Shown: positions 45,178-53,240, counted from the stretch's first letter. The stretch: DNA of 64,000 bases from Sphingomonadaceae bacterium OTU29LAMAA1 (GCA_024072375.1 CP099617.1:1716001-1780000), one strand, 5' to 3'. The notes: generated by a model not told the origin, from the sequence alone. A program made the numbers and translations.

Positions 45178-45873
45178 TCACGAATTGAGCGCGTACATCA
45201 CGATGTTGACGCCGAACTTCGTATTGTCCTGCGCGAGGAAGCGTTTGTTGCGCCAGTCGTAGTCCCATTCGCACCCGTAATCCTTGTTACTGTACAGCAA
45301 GCCGAGGCGGCCATCGATCGTGATGCCCTTCAGGTAATCGTGGACGAGGTCGTCGCCCCAGCCGTTCAATTCGAAGCCGGTGTTGGGCGGCCCGTCGAAC
45401 TTGAAGAAGCTGGTGTAGATCGGGTGCTTCGGCGGCAGCTTCGCGAGCGCCTTCGGCCCGAAGATGGCGCGCATCTGCCGTTCGAAACTCTGCGCGAACA
45501 GGCCGTCGATATCGTGGTTGCAATCGTCGACCAGCACGAAGCCGCCGCTTCGGACGTAGCGTTCGAAATTGCGGCGTTCGGCTGCGTTGAACTCCACCAG
45601 GCGATGCCCCGCCATGTAGCAGAAGGGCGCGGTCAGCATCTTGGGGTCTGACAGCGCGACGACGCGTTCCTTCGGGTCGATGCGCAGATTGGTGTAATCG
45701 ACCAGCGACGTCAGCAGGTTGCTCGGCATGCGCTGGTCGACGTCCCAGTCGCCACTGTCGTAGCGCAGCCGCGTGAACCAGAAGTCGTAGGCTCCTGCCG
45801 CAGCGGCGGCGCGGGGAATGAATGTAGCAGCAAGCGTAGCGATGCTCGCGCGCAGAAACTCCTGCCGGTTCAC
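45178..45873 (-). CDS. Exported DUF4159 protein
   Basis: A 231-residue protein with an N-terminal export signal (NRQEFLRASIATLAATFIPRAAAA) and a DUF4159 domain, a Rossmann/amidotransferase-like fold often found with MoxR clusters. Recognisable elements are FWFTRLRYDSGDWDVD, SGGFVLVDDCNHDIDG and LLYSNKDYGCEWDYDWRN. I set the start at GTG 45873 because GGAAGG (45880-45885) is spaced 6 bases from it; GTG 45879 would leave no spacing. Both start codon and ribosome-binding site lie inside the palindromic repeat 45871-45957, which could mask them. Function unknown. Confidence 0.82.
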   Translation of the reverse strand: MNRQEFLRASIATLAATFIPRAAAAAGAYDFWFTRLRYDSGDWDVDQRMPSNLLTSLVDYTNLRIDPKERVVALSDPKMLTAPFCYMAGHRLVEFNAAERRNFERYVRSGGFVLVDDCNHDIDGLFAQSFERQMRAIFGPKALAKLPPKHPIYTSFFKFDGPPNTGFELNGWGDDLVHDYLKGITIDGRLGLLYSNKDYGCEWDYDWRNKRFLAQDNTKFGVNIVMYALNS

Positions 45874-45957
45874 CCTCACCCTTCCGCGGCTACGCCGCTC
45901 CCTCCCTCTCCCGCCGGGAGAGGGAGAAGACGCCGAAGGCGGCGCAGGGTGAGGGTG
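45871..45957. repeat. Palindromic intergenic repeat, family A copy 2, covering a translation start
   Basis: Outer arms CACCCTCACCCT (45871-45882) and AGGGTGAGGGTG (45946-45957) pair perfectly over 12 bases. An inner hairpin CTCCCTCTCCC (45902-45912) with GGGAGAGGGAG (45916-45926) has 11 pairs. The lower-numbered arm contains the likely start codon of the DUF4159 gene. Confidence 0.8.
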
Positions 45958-45968
45958 AGCGCCACCAA

Positions 45969-47303
45969 CTACACCGCGTCCGACAGCGACGTGAACGTGA
46001 AGTCCCGCAGCCGCATCGGCGGCAGCATCATCAACGTGTCGCCCTCGTCGCCCTTAACCCGCACCGGCTTGCCCAGTTCATCGATGTTGTTCAGCATGAT
46101 CACCGGGCTTTCGTTGAAACGGAAGTTCTTCAACGGATATCTGATCTCGCCGTTCTCGATATAGAAGGTCCCGTCGCGGGTCAGGCCGGTGAGCAGGACG
46201 GTCTGCGGATCGACCATGCGGATGTACCACGTCCGCGTGACCAGAATGCCCTTCTGCGTGCCGCGCACCAGGTCGGCGGTCGACTTGGTGCCGCCCTCCA
46301 TGATGATATTGCCCGGTTCCGGCGTCGCAGGCTTGCCCTGCTTCTGCGCCCAGTAGCGCGAGTAATCGAGGTTCGCGATCTTCCCGTTCTGGACGATCTG
46401 CATGCGCGTACGCGGCAGGCCGTTGCTGTCCCATGGCAATGCCGGCACGTCCGGGTGATTGGGATCGGCGTAGATGTTGACGCGCGGATCGAAGACCTGC
46501 TCGCCGATCTTGTTGCCGCCGCCCTTCTTCGACAGGAAGCTGCGGCCTTCATCGGCCTCGCGCGCACCGAAGAAGTTGAACATGAAGCCGATAAGCCCGG
46601 CTGCGGCGGCGGGTTCGAGGATGACGGTATACTTGCCCGGCTCCAGCGCGCGGGCGTCGACCGACCCCGCCGCCTTGCGCGCCGCGGTACGAACATCGGT
46701 GCCAGCCGAGAAGGTGTTCACGTCCTGCACGTTGCGGCCGACCCAGCCCGACCCACGGCCATCCTCGCTACGCACGGTGCAGGTGTAGTCGACACCGGAC
46801 GCCCGCTGGTAGCCGAAATTGCCCTTGGAATTGGCGAAGGCGACGAAGCTCTGGCCGTCCTGTAGGAAACCCGCGGCGATCAGCTTCTGCGCCTTGCACG
46901 CGGCGATCGAATCGCCCGCCACCTTGGCGCGATACTCCGGCGTGATGTCCGCCGTCGTCTGGCTGAACGTCGGCGTCGCCTTGTACGCCTGCTTGCCGAC
47001 TGCGGGGACGAACTCAGGGTTCTCGGGCGCAAGGCGGGCGAGCTCCTCCGCCCGGCGGACGACGCGCTCCAGTGACGCATCGTCGAACGCGTTGATCGTC
47101 GCGGTGCCGACGCGCTTGCCGAACGCGACCTGCACCGCGAGATCGGTGTTCGACACGATGCCGCTGGTCGAGATGTTGTTCAGCGCGAAACGGATGTTGC
47201 CGTCGACCGAACCGGTCAGTTCGGCGATACATTCGTCTGCCTTCGACAGCGCGACGCACTTGGTCAGAATGGCGCGTGCCTGTTCTTCGGTGAAGATTGC
47301 CAT
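45969..47303 (-). CDS. tldE: TldE/PmbA-type subunit of a TldD/TldE protease pair, no export signal
   Basis: A 444-residue protein of the TldD/PmbA family. It lacks the HExxxH zinc motif, so it is the non-catalytic TldE-like partner. TldD/TldE heterodimers degrade unfolded or leader-containing peptides and mature some RiPPs (microcin B17 and others). Typical stretches are RFALNNISTSGIVSNTDLAVQVAFGKRVG and LDYSRYWAQKQGKPATPEPGNIIMEGG. There is no signal peptide at the N-terminus (MAIFTEEQARAILTKC), in contrast to the TldD gene 12 bases upstream. If TldD is exported this partner must stay behind, be carried along by Tat, or work elsewhere. Confidence 0.87.
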   Translation of the reverse strand: MAIFTEEQARAILTKCVALSKADECIAELTGSVDGNIRFALNNISTSGIVSNTDLAVQVAFGKRVGTATINAFDDASLERVVRRAEELARLAPENPEFVPAVGKQAYKATPTFSQTTADITPEYRAKVAGDSIAACKAQKLIAAGFLQDGQSFVAFANSKGNFGYQRASGVDYTCTVRSEDGRGSGWVGRNVQDVNTFSAGTDVRTAARKAAGSVDARALEPGKYTVILEPAAAAGLIGFMFNFFGAREADEGRSFLSKKGGGNKIGEQVFDPRVNIYADPNHPDVPALPWDSNGLPRTRMQIVQNGKIANLDYSRYWAQKQGKPATPEPGNIIMEGGTKSTADLVRGTQKGILVTRTWYIRMVDPQTVLLTGLTRDGTFYIENGEIRYPLKNFRFNESPVIMLNNIDELGKPVRVKGDEGDTLMMLPPMRLRDFTFTSLSDAV

Positions 47304-47315
47304 GATCCTGTCTCC

Positions 47316-48950
47316 TCAGCCGAGCGAACGGGCGGTGTTGATGACGTTGATGCCGTTGAAGCGCGCGGTCGAGGACCCGTGGCTCACCGTCGACACCTGC
47401 GACGGCTGGCCCTTGCCGTCGAAGAAACTGCCCCCCATCCGGTAATCGCTGGCATCGCAGACGCCGACGCAGGCATTCCAGAATTCCGGCGTGCGGATCT
47501 GGTAGGCGACGTCCTCGATCTGCTGCGTGATCTTGCCGTTTTTGATTTCGTAGAACAGCTGCCCGCCGAACTGCGCGTTGTAACGCTGCTGGTCGATCGA
47601 GAAGCTGCCGTCGCCGACGATATAGATGCCGTTCTCGACACCGCCGATCATGTCGGCGACGCTCTGCTTCTTCTTGCCGGGTTCGAGGCTGACGTTGGGC
47701 ATGCGCTGGAACTGCACGCTCGACCAGCTGTCGGCATAGCAACAGCCGTCGGACGCGGTTTTGCCGAGCAGCTTCGCCTGGTCGCGGATCGCCTCCAGAT
47801 CGACGAGCTTGCCATCGCGGATCAGGTCCCATTTCTTGGTCTTCACGCCCTCGTCGTCGTAACCGACCGCGCCCAGGCTGCCGGGTTGCAGCTTGTCGGC
47901 GACGATGTTGACGTTGGCGCTGCCGTACTGGAACCGCTCCTTGACCTTGTCGAGCGTGACGAAGCTGGTGCCGGCATAATTGGCCTCGTAGCCGAGCACG
48001 CGGTCGAGCTCGAGCGGATGGCCGACGCTTTCGTGGATCGTCAGCCAGGTGTGCGAGGGGTCGAGGACGAGATCGTATTTGCCCGGCTTGACCGATGGTG
48101 CCTTCAGCTTTGCGACCGCCTGTTTGGCGGCCGCGATCGCGTCCTCCTTCATGTCGTAGGACAGGCCGTAGTTGACGACGCCGTTGGGCGAGACGAACTT
48201 GTCCTTGGCATTGCCGTCGAGATACTCGAAGCCCATCCCCATCGGTGCCGACAGCCCTTCGCGGGTGCGGAACTTGCCGGTGGTCTTGTCAATCGCGGTC
48301 GCGGTCATCGGCGCCCAGATGCGGTGGACGTCCTGATCGATGTACGATCCGTCGGTGCTGGCGAAATACTTCTGTTCGTTGACTACGAACAGCATCGAAT
48401 TGACGAAGTTCGCGCCCGCACCCTGCGCGGCGGCGTTGACGCCGAGCAGCAGGTCGACCTTGTCCTTGATCGGCACCGCCATCGCGTTCTTGACGATCGG
48501 CGTCTTCCAGCTGACTTCGCCGACGCCGGGCGTGGGGGCGAGCTGGACAGGCGCGGTCTGCGTCTTGGCGTTCGCCTTGGCGATGGCGACCGCCAGCTGC
48601 GCCGCCTTGGCAACCGCTTCGGGCGTCATGTCGTTGGTCGCGGAGAAGCCCCACGCCCCGTCGGCGATGACGCGGACGCCGGTGCCGAGCGATTCCGTGT
48701 TGACGACGTTCTGCACGTTCGCTTCGCGGGTGATGACGAACTGGCGCATGTAGCGGCCGACGCGGACATCGCAGTACGTCGCGCCCGCCGATTTGGCGGC
48801 GTTGAGCGCAGCATCCGCGAGCCGTTTCTTGACGGCAACGTCGATGGTCGATTGCAGTTCTTCCGCCGCGATCGCGCGACCGAGGAAGGACGGCACCACG
48901 CCGCCTCCGAGCGCCAGGCCGGTTGCGGCCAGGAAATCGCGTCTATGCAA
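47316..48950 (-). CDS. tldD: Tat-exported TldD-type metalloprotease
   Basis: The catalytic subunit of a TldD/TldE pair, with the HExxxH zinc motif in TIHESVGHPLELD (about His306). The conserved C-terminal Cys that also ligates zinc in E. coli TldD appears to be Asp here (FFDGKGQPSQ, about residue 511; my alignment by eye). The N-terminus LHRRDFLAATGLALGGG is a clear twin-arginine signal, so the enzyme should be periplasmic, unlike E. coli TldD. I choose the TTG at 48950, which follows a well-spaced GGGGGGAC. An ATG at 49040 in the same frame gives an unusually long pre-signal region without a ribosome-binding site. Confidence 0.83.
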   Translation of the reverse strand: MHRRDFLAATGLALGGGVVPSFLGRAIAAEELQSTIDVAVKKRLADAALNAAKSAGATYCDVRVGRYMRQFVITREANVQNVVNTESLGTGVRVIADGAWGFSATNDMTPEAVAKAAQLAVAIAKANAKTQTAPVQLAPTPGVGEVSWKTPIVKNAMAVPIKDKVDLLLGVNAAAQGAGANFVNSMLFVVNEQKYFASTDGSYIDQDVHRIWAPMTATAIDKTTGKFRTREGLSAPMGMGFEYLDGNAKDKFVSPNGVVNYGLSYDMKEDAIAAAKQAVAKLKAPSVKPGKYDLVLDPSHTWLTIHESVGHPLELDRVLGYEANYAGTSFVTLDKVKERFQYGSANVNIVADKLQPGSLGAVGYDDEGVKTKKWDLIRDGKLVDLEAIRDQAKLLGKTASDGCCYADSWSSVQFQRMPNVSLEPGKKKQSVADMIGGVENGIYIVGDGSFSIDQQRYNAQFGGQLFYEIKNGKITQQIEDVAYQIRTPEFWNACVGVCDASDYRMGGSFFDGKGQPSQVSTVSHGSSTARFNGINVINTARSLG

Positions 48951-49115
48951 GGCTGTCGTCCCCCCGGATGGACGCTGGCCGGCATGTTTGCCGTGAGCGC
49001 CAAGATGATGCGAGGCGAGCGACTTGCCCGCCTCATACACCGATCATTGCTTGGACCGGGGGATCGGTCAAGGTGCCTTTGCGTCCGACTGACGCCGCTG
49101 GGCCGGTCCCAATCG

Positions 49116-49149
49116 CTCCATCATCCCGGCGAACGCCGGGATGATGGAG
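49116..49149. repeat. Perfect 16-base-pair intergenic hairpin
   Basis: CTCCATCATCCCGGCG (49116-49131) and CGCCGGGATGATGGAG (49134-49149) pair without mismatch around AA. The core resembles the outer arms of the element at 6196-6377 (CATCCCGG). It lies between the DUF3597 stop and the TldD start on the minus strand. No T run follows, so a repeat element is more likely than a standard terminator. Confidence 0.7.
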
Positions 49150-49164
49150 TGAAGAGAGAAATGA

Positions 49165-49575
49165 TCAGTTGCGCAGGCTGTCCGGCACGATGCCGCCATT
49201 CTCCGCGAGCTTCGCCATTACCGCCTTGTGGAGGGCGATATTCTGTTCTGCGCTGCCGTCGTCACCGGCGTGGACGCCGAGTTCCTGACCCAGTTCCTTG
49301 CGCGCGGCGAGGCTGGAATCCAGGTCGAGCAGCTTCAGCAAGTCGACGATCGACGATTGATAATTGCCGCCGCCGTTCTTCATCGCAGCCATTTCGGACA
49401 GCACTGCGCCGACGTCCACCGATTGGGTGGGCGCTGCCGCAGGGGTTGGGGCTGGCGCAGGCGTGGGTGCCGGGGCCGGTGCGGCTTGCGTGGTCTGCGG
49501 CGGCTGCTGCGGCGCGGCAGGCGCGTCCTTCTTATGGCCGAAGATCTTGCCCATGATATTGCCGAAAATACTCAA
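49165..49575 (-). CDS. DUF3597 protein
   Basis: A 136-residue small protein. The N-terminus (SIFGNIMGKIFGHKK) is the signature of DUF3597, followed by a Pro/Ala-rich linker (about 25-60). A helical C-terminal domain then carries VLSEMAAMKN, YQSSIVDLLKLLDLDSSLAARKELGQELG and ALHKAVMAKLAENGG. Translation most likely starts at TTG (49575), because AGGAGA lies correctly spaced upstream and the family begins MSIF. Function is unknown; homologues occur singly in many Proteobacteria. It diverges from the DUF4142 gene across a 122-base spacer. Confidence 0.82.
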   Translation of the reverse strand: MSIFGNIMGKIFGHKKDAPAAPQQPPQTTQAAPAPAPTPAPAPTPAAAPTQSVDVGAVLSEMAAMKNGGGNYQSSIVDLLKLLDLDSSLAARKELGQELGVHAGDDGSAEQNIALHKAVMAKLAENGGIVPDSLRN

Positions 49576-49697
49576 CGTCGTTCTCCTGTCGAACCGAACC
49601 ATGCGCCAACGTCGGGCGCGCCGGAACGCTCCCGTTGCGACGGCGGAACGGGTGGCGGGGCCGATACGTTGAGGACGCCGCAGCTAGGGAGACGAAA

Positions 49698-50294
49698 ATG
49701 TTGAATAAAACCATGGTGATCCTGTCGGCGTCGGCACTGGCGCTCGCCGCCTGCGGGCAGAAGACGGACACCGCCGGCACCACCGATACGACCCTCGCGA
49801 CCAATGACGGCGCGGCGTTCGACGCGGGCAACGTGGGTGCGGCCGATGCCAACATGACGGCGCCGGCCACCGGCGGTCAGGTCTTCGCCAACACGGCCGC
49901 CGCCAGCGACGCCTTCGAGATCGCCACATCGAAGCTGGCGCTCGACAACAGCAATTCCGCCGCGGTGAAGAAGTACGCCAACCAGATGATCGCCGCGCAT
50001 ACGACGTCGACCGACAAGCTGAAGGCGACCACGGCGGGCCTGACGCCGGCGATCACGCCCGATCCGGCGCTGAACGCAGAGCAACAGGCGACGGTCGATG
50101 CGCTGAAGGCCAAGAAGGGCGCCGACTTCGACACGGCGTATATCGCCGCGCAGCAGTCCGGCCATCAGCAGACGCTCGACGCACTGAAGGCCTATGGCGC
50201 GACCGGCGATGTGCCCGCGCTGAAGACCTTCGCCAGCGGGCTTGCGCCGACGGTGGCGGCACATCTGAACATGGCGAAGGGACTGAAGTCCTAA
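49698..50294 (+). CDS. DUF4142 lipoprotein
   Basis: A 198-residue exported lipoprotein. The lipobox LAAC gives a lipidated Cys at about residue 17 (MVILSASALALAACGQK). A Thr/Asp/Ala-rich stretch follows, and then the ferritin-like four-helix DUF4142 domain (FANTAAASDAFEIATSKLAL ... VKKYANQMIAAHTTSTDKLKATT ... FDTAYIAAQQSGHQQTLDALKAY). Such proteins are common in sphingomonads and are linked to envelope stress, without a proven function. GGGAGA upstream of the ATG fixes the start. A strong bidirectional terminator follows. Confidence 0.88.
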   Translation: MLNKTMVILSASALALAACGQKTDTAGTTDTTLATNDGAAFDAGNVGAADANMTAPATGGQVFANTAAASDAFEIATSKLALDNSNSAAVKKYANQMIAAHTTSTDKLKATTAGLTPAITPDPALNAEQQATVDALKAKKGADFDTAYIAAQQSGHQQTLDALKAYGATGDVPALKTFASGLAPTVAAHLNMAKGLKS

Positions 50295-50315
50295 GCGCCC
50301 GATCCAATAACGATC

Positions 50316-50351
50316 GCCCTTACCCTTCCGCCGCGACGTGAGGGTAAGGGC
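50316..50351. repeat. Palindromic intergenic repeat, family A copy 3 (short form)
   Basis: GCCCTTACCCT (50316-50326) and AGGGTAAGGGC (50341-50351) pair over 11 bases. It lacks the inner hairpin seen at 4017-4102 and 45871-45957, consistent with an internally deleted copy. It sits between the DUF4142 stop and the terminator. Confidence 0.65.
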
Positions 50352-50364
50352 CGAAGACGAAAAA

Positions 50365-50400
50365 GGGGGCGCCGGTCGAAACCGACGCCCCCATTTTTTT
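50365..50400 (+). terminator. Bidirectional Rho-independent terminator
   Basis: A 12-base-pair stem with one mismatch (50365-50376 with 50381-50392, loop CGAA) is followed by ATTTTTTT on the plus strand and by five T on the minus strand. It ends the convergent DUF4142 (+) and CsbD (-) genes. It is the clearest intrinsic terminator in the window. Confidence 0.85.
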
Positions 50401-50417
50401 GTATCGGCTGCGAACGG

Positions 50418-50711
50418 TTACGCCGACTTCTTGCCGCGCAACGTGTTGAGGATCGCCAGCCCGACGACACCGGCAAGCGCGGCGGCGGTCCAGGGGCGGT
50501 CGTTCGCGAACTTGCGGGCCTTGTCCGCGAGCGGAGCAGCGGCGGCGGCGACGGTTTCCTTGGTATCGCCGATCGTCTTCTGCACCTTGCCGCTCAGCTG
50601 GTCGGCCACGCCGGCGTTCTGCGTTTCCGTATCGCCGAACGCATTGCCGATCGTTTCCTTGACCTTGCCGGTGAGGTCCGTGGCCGTGCCCTCGATCTGA
50701 TCCTGGTTCAT
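50418..50711 (-). CDS. CsbD-family stress protein with C-terminal membrane helix
   Basis: A 97-residue protein. The N-terminal half has two CsbD-like repeats (IEGTATDLTGKVKETIGNAFGD and LSGKVQKTIGDTKETV). The C-terminal half ends in a hydrophobic helix (WTAAALAGVVGLAILNTL) and a basic tail (RGKKSA), so it is probably anchored in the inner membrane like YqjD/ElaB-type proteins. CsbD family proteins are induced by general stress. A good AGGAG-type ribosome-binding site precedes the start. It shares a terminator with the DUF4142 gene, suggesting that the two stress-related genes are neighbours by function. Confidence 0.88.
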   Translation of the reverse strand: MNQDQIEGTATDLTGKVKETIGNAFGDTETQNAGVADQLSGKVQKTIGDTKETVAAAAAPLADKARKFANDRPWTAAALAGVVGLAILNTLRGKKSA

Positions 50712-50782
50712 AACGTTTCTCCTGTGAAATGACTGCGCCGGTCAACGCACCGAAGGCCCACAGTTTCCGCAGGTGCGAACAA

Positions 50783-51166
50783 TCAGCGCGGATGGCGCCG
50801 CGCCAGCGCGTGGCCGGCGAGGTTCTTGGACCGACCGACATGCTTCACATGAACGCGCGGAATGACCGCCACCGCTTCGCGATAGGCGGCAAGATGCGGC
50901 TTCAGCTGCGGGTTGCGACAGACCCAGCGCCCCAGCGCCTGTTCGACGATGGTCCGCGCATCGCCGACGAACAATACGTCCTGTGCTCCGGCCGCCAGCG
51001 CGATTTCGGCGGCATAGCGCAGCGCCAGCCATTCCGCCGTGCAATTGTCCCCCTCCCCCGCATCATCGCGGATGTAGCTGCGGCCGCCGGTTACGACCGC
51101 GATCTCCATCCGCCCGGGGTTGGGCCGGGCGCCGCCGTCGAAATACAGCGTCATCCGCGCCGTCAT
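50783..51166 (-). CDS. RNase H-like protein with altered active site
   Basis: A 127-residue protein of the ribonuclease HI fold. The first strand FDGGARPNPG carries catalytic Asp10; Glu45 is in CTAEWLAL and Asp69 in FVGDARTIVEQ. The fourth position, normally Asp in NxxAD, is His119 (NLAGHALARR), so metal-dependent cleavage may be altered or lost. It is clearly too short to hold extra domains. It is co-translated with the upstream glutamine amidotransferase (ATGA overlap at 51163-51166). Role not known: removal of RNA from RNA/DNA hybrids is the default, but a non-catalytic function is possible. Confidence 0.8.
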   Translation of the reverse strand: MTARMTLYFDGGARPNPGRMEIAVVTGGRSYIRDDAGEGDNCTAEWLALRYAAEIALAAGAQDVLFVGDARTIVEQALGRWVCRNPQLKPHLAAYREAVAVIPRVHVKHVGRSKNLAGHALARRHPR

Positions 51167-52029
51167 GCCGCCTGGCGACGCGGTGCGACGAGCGTATCGA
51201 CGAAATTGCTCAGCTCGGTGCGGCGCTGCGCCTCATCGGCGAACTGCCGGTCGAGGCCCAGCTCCCACAGCAATGCGCGATCCTCGGGCGCATCGTGCAG
51301 CGCGTCGAGCAAGGCGGCGCGGCGTTCGACGCGGGCCTCGTCATGCGCCAGTCCGGCCGCGATCAGATCGGAGGCCTGTCGGCGCAGCGCGACAGCAATC
51401 TCTCCCGGACTGAGTTCGGGATGATATTGCACGCCCCAGAAGATGCCGCCGCCGTGACGGATTTCCGCGGCCTGCACCCGGGTGACGGCATTGCCCGCGA
51501 GCAGGGTCGCGCCCGCCGGCAGTTCCTCCACCTCGTCGCCGTGAATCGCGGGCGCATCCCACGCCGGCGCACGCCCGGCGAGCAACGGATGGTGACGCCC
51601 GGCCTCGGTCGGGGTGATCCGCCGCGCGATACCCGCCTCCATCCGCTGCGGCATCTTGCGGACCCGTCCTCCCGCCGCGGCGACGGCGAGTTGCAGGCCG
51701 GCGCACGATCCGAACGACGGGGTTCCGCTGGCGAACACCGTCCGCATGAAGGCGAGCTGACGGCGAACCTCCGGCGTGTCGTCATAGACGTGGAGCGGCG
51801 ATCCGGTGATGAACACCGCGTCGAACCCACCGACCCGCTTCGGATCGAGCGGTTCGGCATCCTCGTCGGCGGGGGCGACGAGGGTGATCGTCGCGCCGGG
51901 ATACATCTGTTCGAGGGTCGCGCCATAGCTTTCGCCCGAGCTGCGGCCGGCGTGTTTCCGCCGGGCCTCCCGCTCTTCGGGCGTTTCGCTCTCGGCGACG
52001 AGGAAATGGTACACGTGATGGACTTTCAT
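51163..52029 (-). CDS. Class-I glutamine amidotransferase domain protein
   Basis: A 288-residue protein with the GATase-1 triad: nucleophile Cys109 in FGSCAGLQLA, and the His and Glu of QYHPELSPGE. Stand-alone members include GMP-synthase-like and gamma-glutamyl-hydrolase-like proteins; the specific acceptor is unknown. The start ATG at 52029 is chosen because GGGAGG lies 7 bases upstream; an upstream start at 52083 adds 18 residues without a ribosome-binding site. After the catalytic domain there is a helical C-terminal region of about 65 residues. It forms a two-gene unit with the RNase H-like gene. Confidence 0.82.
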   Translation of the reverse strand: MKVHHVYHFLVAESETPEEREARRKHAGRSSGESYGATLEQMYPGATITLVAPADEDAEPLDPKRVGGFDAVFITGSPLHVYDDTPEVRRQLAFMRTVFASGTPSFGSCAGLQLAVAAAGGRVRKMPQRMEAGIARRITPTEAGRHHPLLAGRAPAWDAPAIHGDEVEELPAGATLLAGNAVTRVQAAEIRHGGGIFWGVQYHPELSPGEIAVALRRQASDLIAAGLAHDEARVERRAALLDALHDAPEDRALLWELGLDRQFADEAQRRTELSNFVDTLVAPRRQAA

Positions 52030-52190
52030 GCGATGGGCCTCCCCTAACGCGCGAGCGGCGGCGACGGATCGGGCAGACATCAAATGTCATTCCGTCCCAT
52101 GTCGCCGGTGTTCCGCTGACGGTCGGCGCGATATGGTCTTTGCCACGCGGCACCGGTACCCATGGGCCGGGACGCAAGGGAGAGATCGGG

Positions 52191-53240
52191 ATGTTCAGCC
52201 GGCGCGAGATATTGATCGGTGGCGCTGCGGCGGCATTGCCGATTCCCGGCAGCCGGTCCGCCCGGGCGGCACAGGCGATACCATCCGATGCGCGCTTCGC
52301 CGCGGTCGATCCGCAGATGATCGACGACCTGAAGCTACTACGGCCGATGGACGTGTCGGCGGATAACCTCGCCGCGTTCCGCTCGCGCCCCGCGACGCGT
52401 CAGGCTCATCCGCTGCCCCCATCGCCGGTGTCGCGACTGCCGCTGAAGACCGTGACGATCCCGGGGCTGGCCGGGCAGCCGCCGGTCGGCACCGTGCAGT
52501 TCGATCCCGGGCCGCGGAAGGCGGGCCGCGGTGCCGTCGTCTGGATGCACGGCGGTGGCTATGTCGCCGGTGCGGCGGGCATTCCGGTGGCGCTGCGCGA
52601 GGCGGCGCTGGCGCATGGCTGGCTGGTCGTATCGGTCGACTATCGGCTCGCACCCGAGGCACGACTGACGGCATCGCTCGCGGACAATTACGCGGCGCTG
52701 CGCTGGGTGCACGGGCAGGCGGATGTGCTGGGTGTCGATCGCGCCCGGATCGCCGTCGGTGGCGCGAGCGCGGGCGGCGGTCATGCCGCGATGCTGGCCC
52801 TCGCCGCGCGCGATCGCGGCGAGGTGCCGCTCGCCTGTCAGGTGCTGATCTACCCGATGCTCGACGATCGCACCGGCAGCAGCCGGCCGGCGCGGCCGGG
52901 TACGGGCGAGTTCGTCTGGACGGCGGCGTCGAACCGGTTCGGCTGGTCGTCGCTACTGGATGTCCCCGCCGGCAGCGCAGGGGTATTGCGGGGCGTCGTG
53001 CCGGGCCGCCGCAACGATCTGGCCGGCCTGCCGCCGGCGTTTATCGGTGTCGGGACGCTCGACCTCTTCCTCGATGAGGATATCGCCTATGCCGGCGCCC
53101 TGGCGGCGGCAGGCGTCGCAATCGATCTCGCGGTCGTACCGGGGGCGTTCCACGCCTTCGACGGGATCGCACCGACCGCGCGGGCGTCGCGCGCCTTCAC
53201 CGCGCGCTGGGTCGCCGGGCTGACGGCGGCGCTGACCTGA
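52191..53240 (+). CDS. Tat-exported alpha/beta hydrolase of the HSL family
   Basis: A 349-residue esterase/lipase. The signal FSRREILIGGAAAALPIPG is of twin-arginine type. The HSL-family oxyanion motif HGGG (MHGGGYVAGA), the nucleophile in VGGASAGGGHA, the Asp in GTLDLFLDED, and the His in GAFHAFDG are all present. HSL-family enzymes hydrolyse short-chain acyl esters of varied substrates. It has a strong AGGGAGAG ribosome-binding site, and its upstream region is shared with the divergent amidotransferase gene. It has no obvious functional link to the next genes. Confidence 0.87.
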   Translation: MFSRREILIGGAAAALPIPGSRSARAAQAIPSDARFAAVDPQMIDDLKLLRPMDVSADNLAAFRSRPATRQAHPLPPSPVSRLPLKTVTIPGLAGQPPVGTVQFDPGPRKAGRGAVVWMHGGGYVAGAAGIPVALREAALAHGWLVVSVDYRLAPEARLTASLADNYAALRWVHGQADVLGVDRARIAVGGASAGGGHAAMLALAARDRGEVPLACQVLIYPMLDDRTGSSRPARPGTGEFVWTAASNRFGWSSLLDVPAGSAGVLRGVVPGRRNDLAGLPPAFIGVGTLDLFLDEDIAYAGALAAAGVAIDLAVVPGAFHAFDGIAPTARASRAFTARWVAGLTAALT

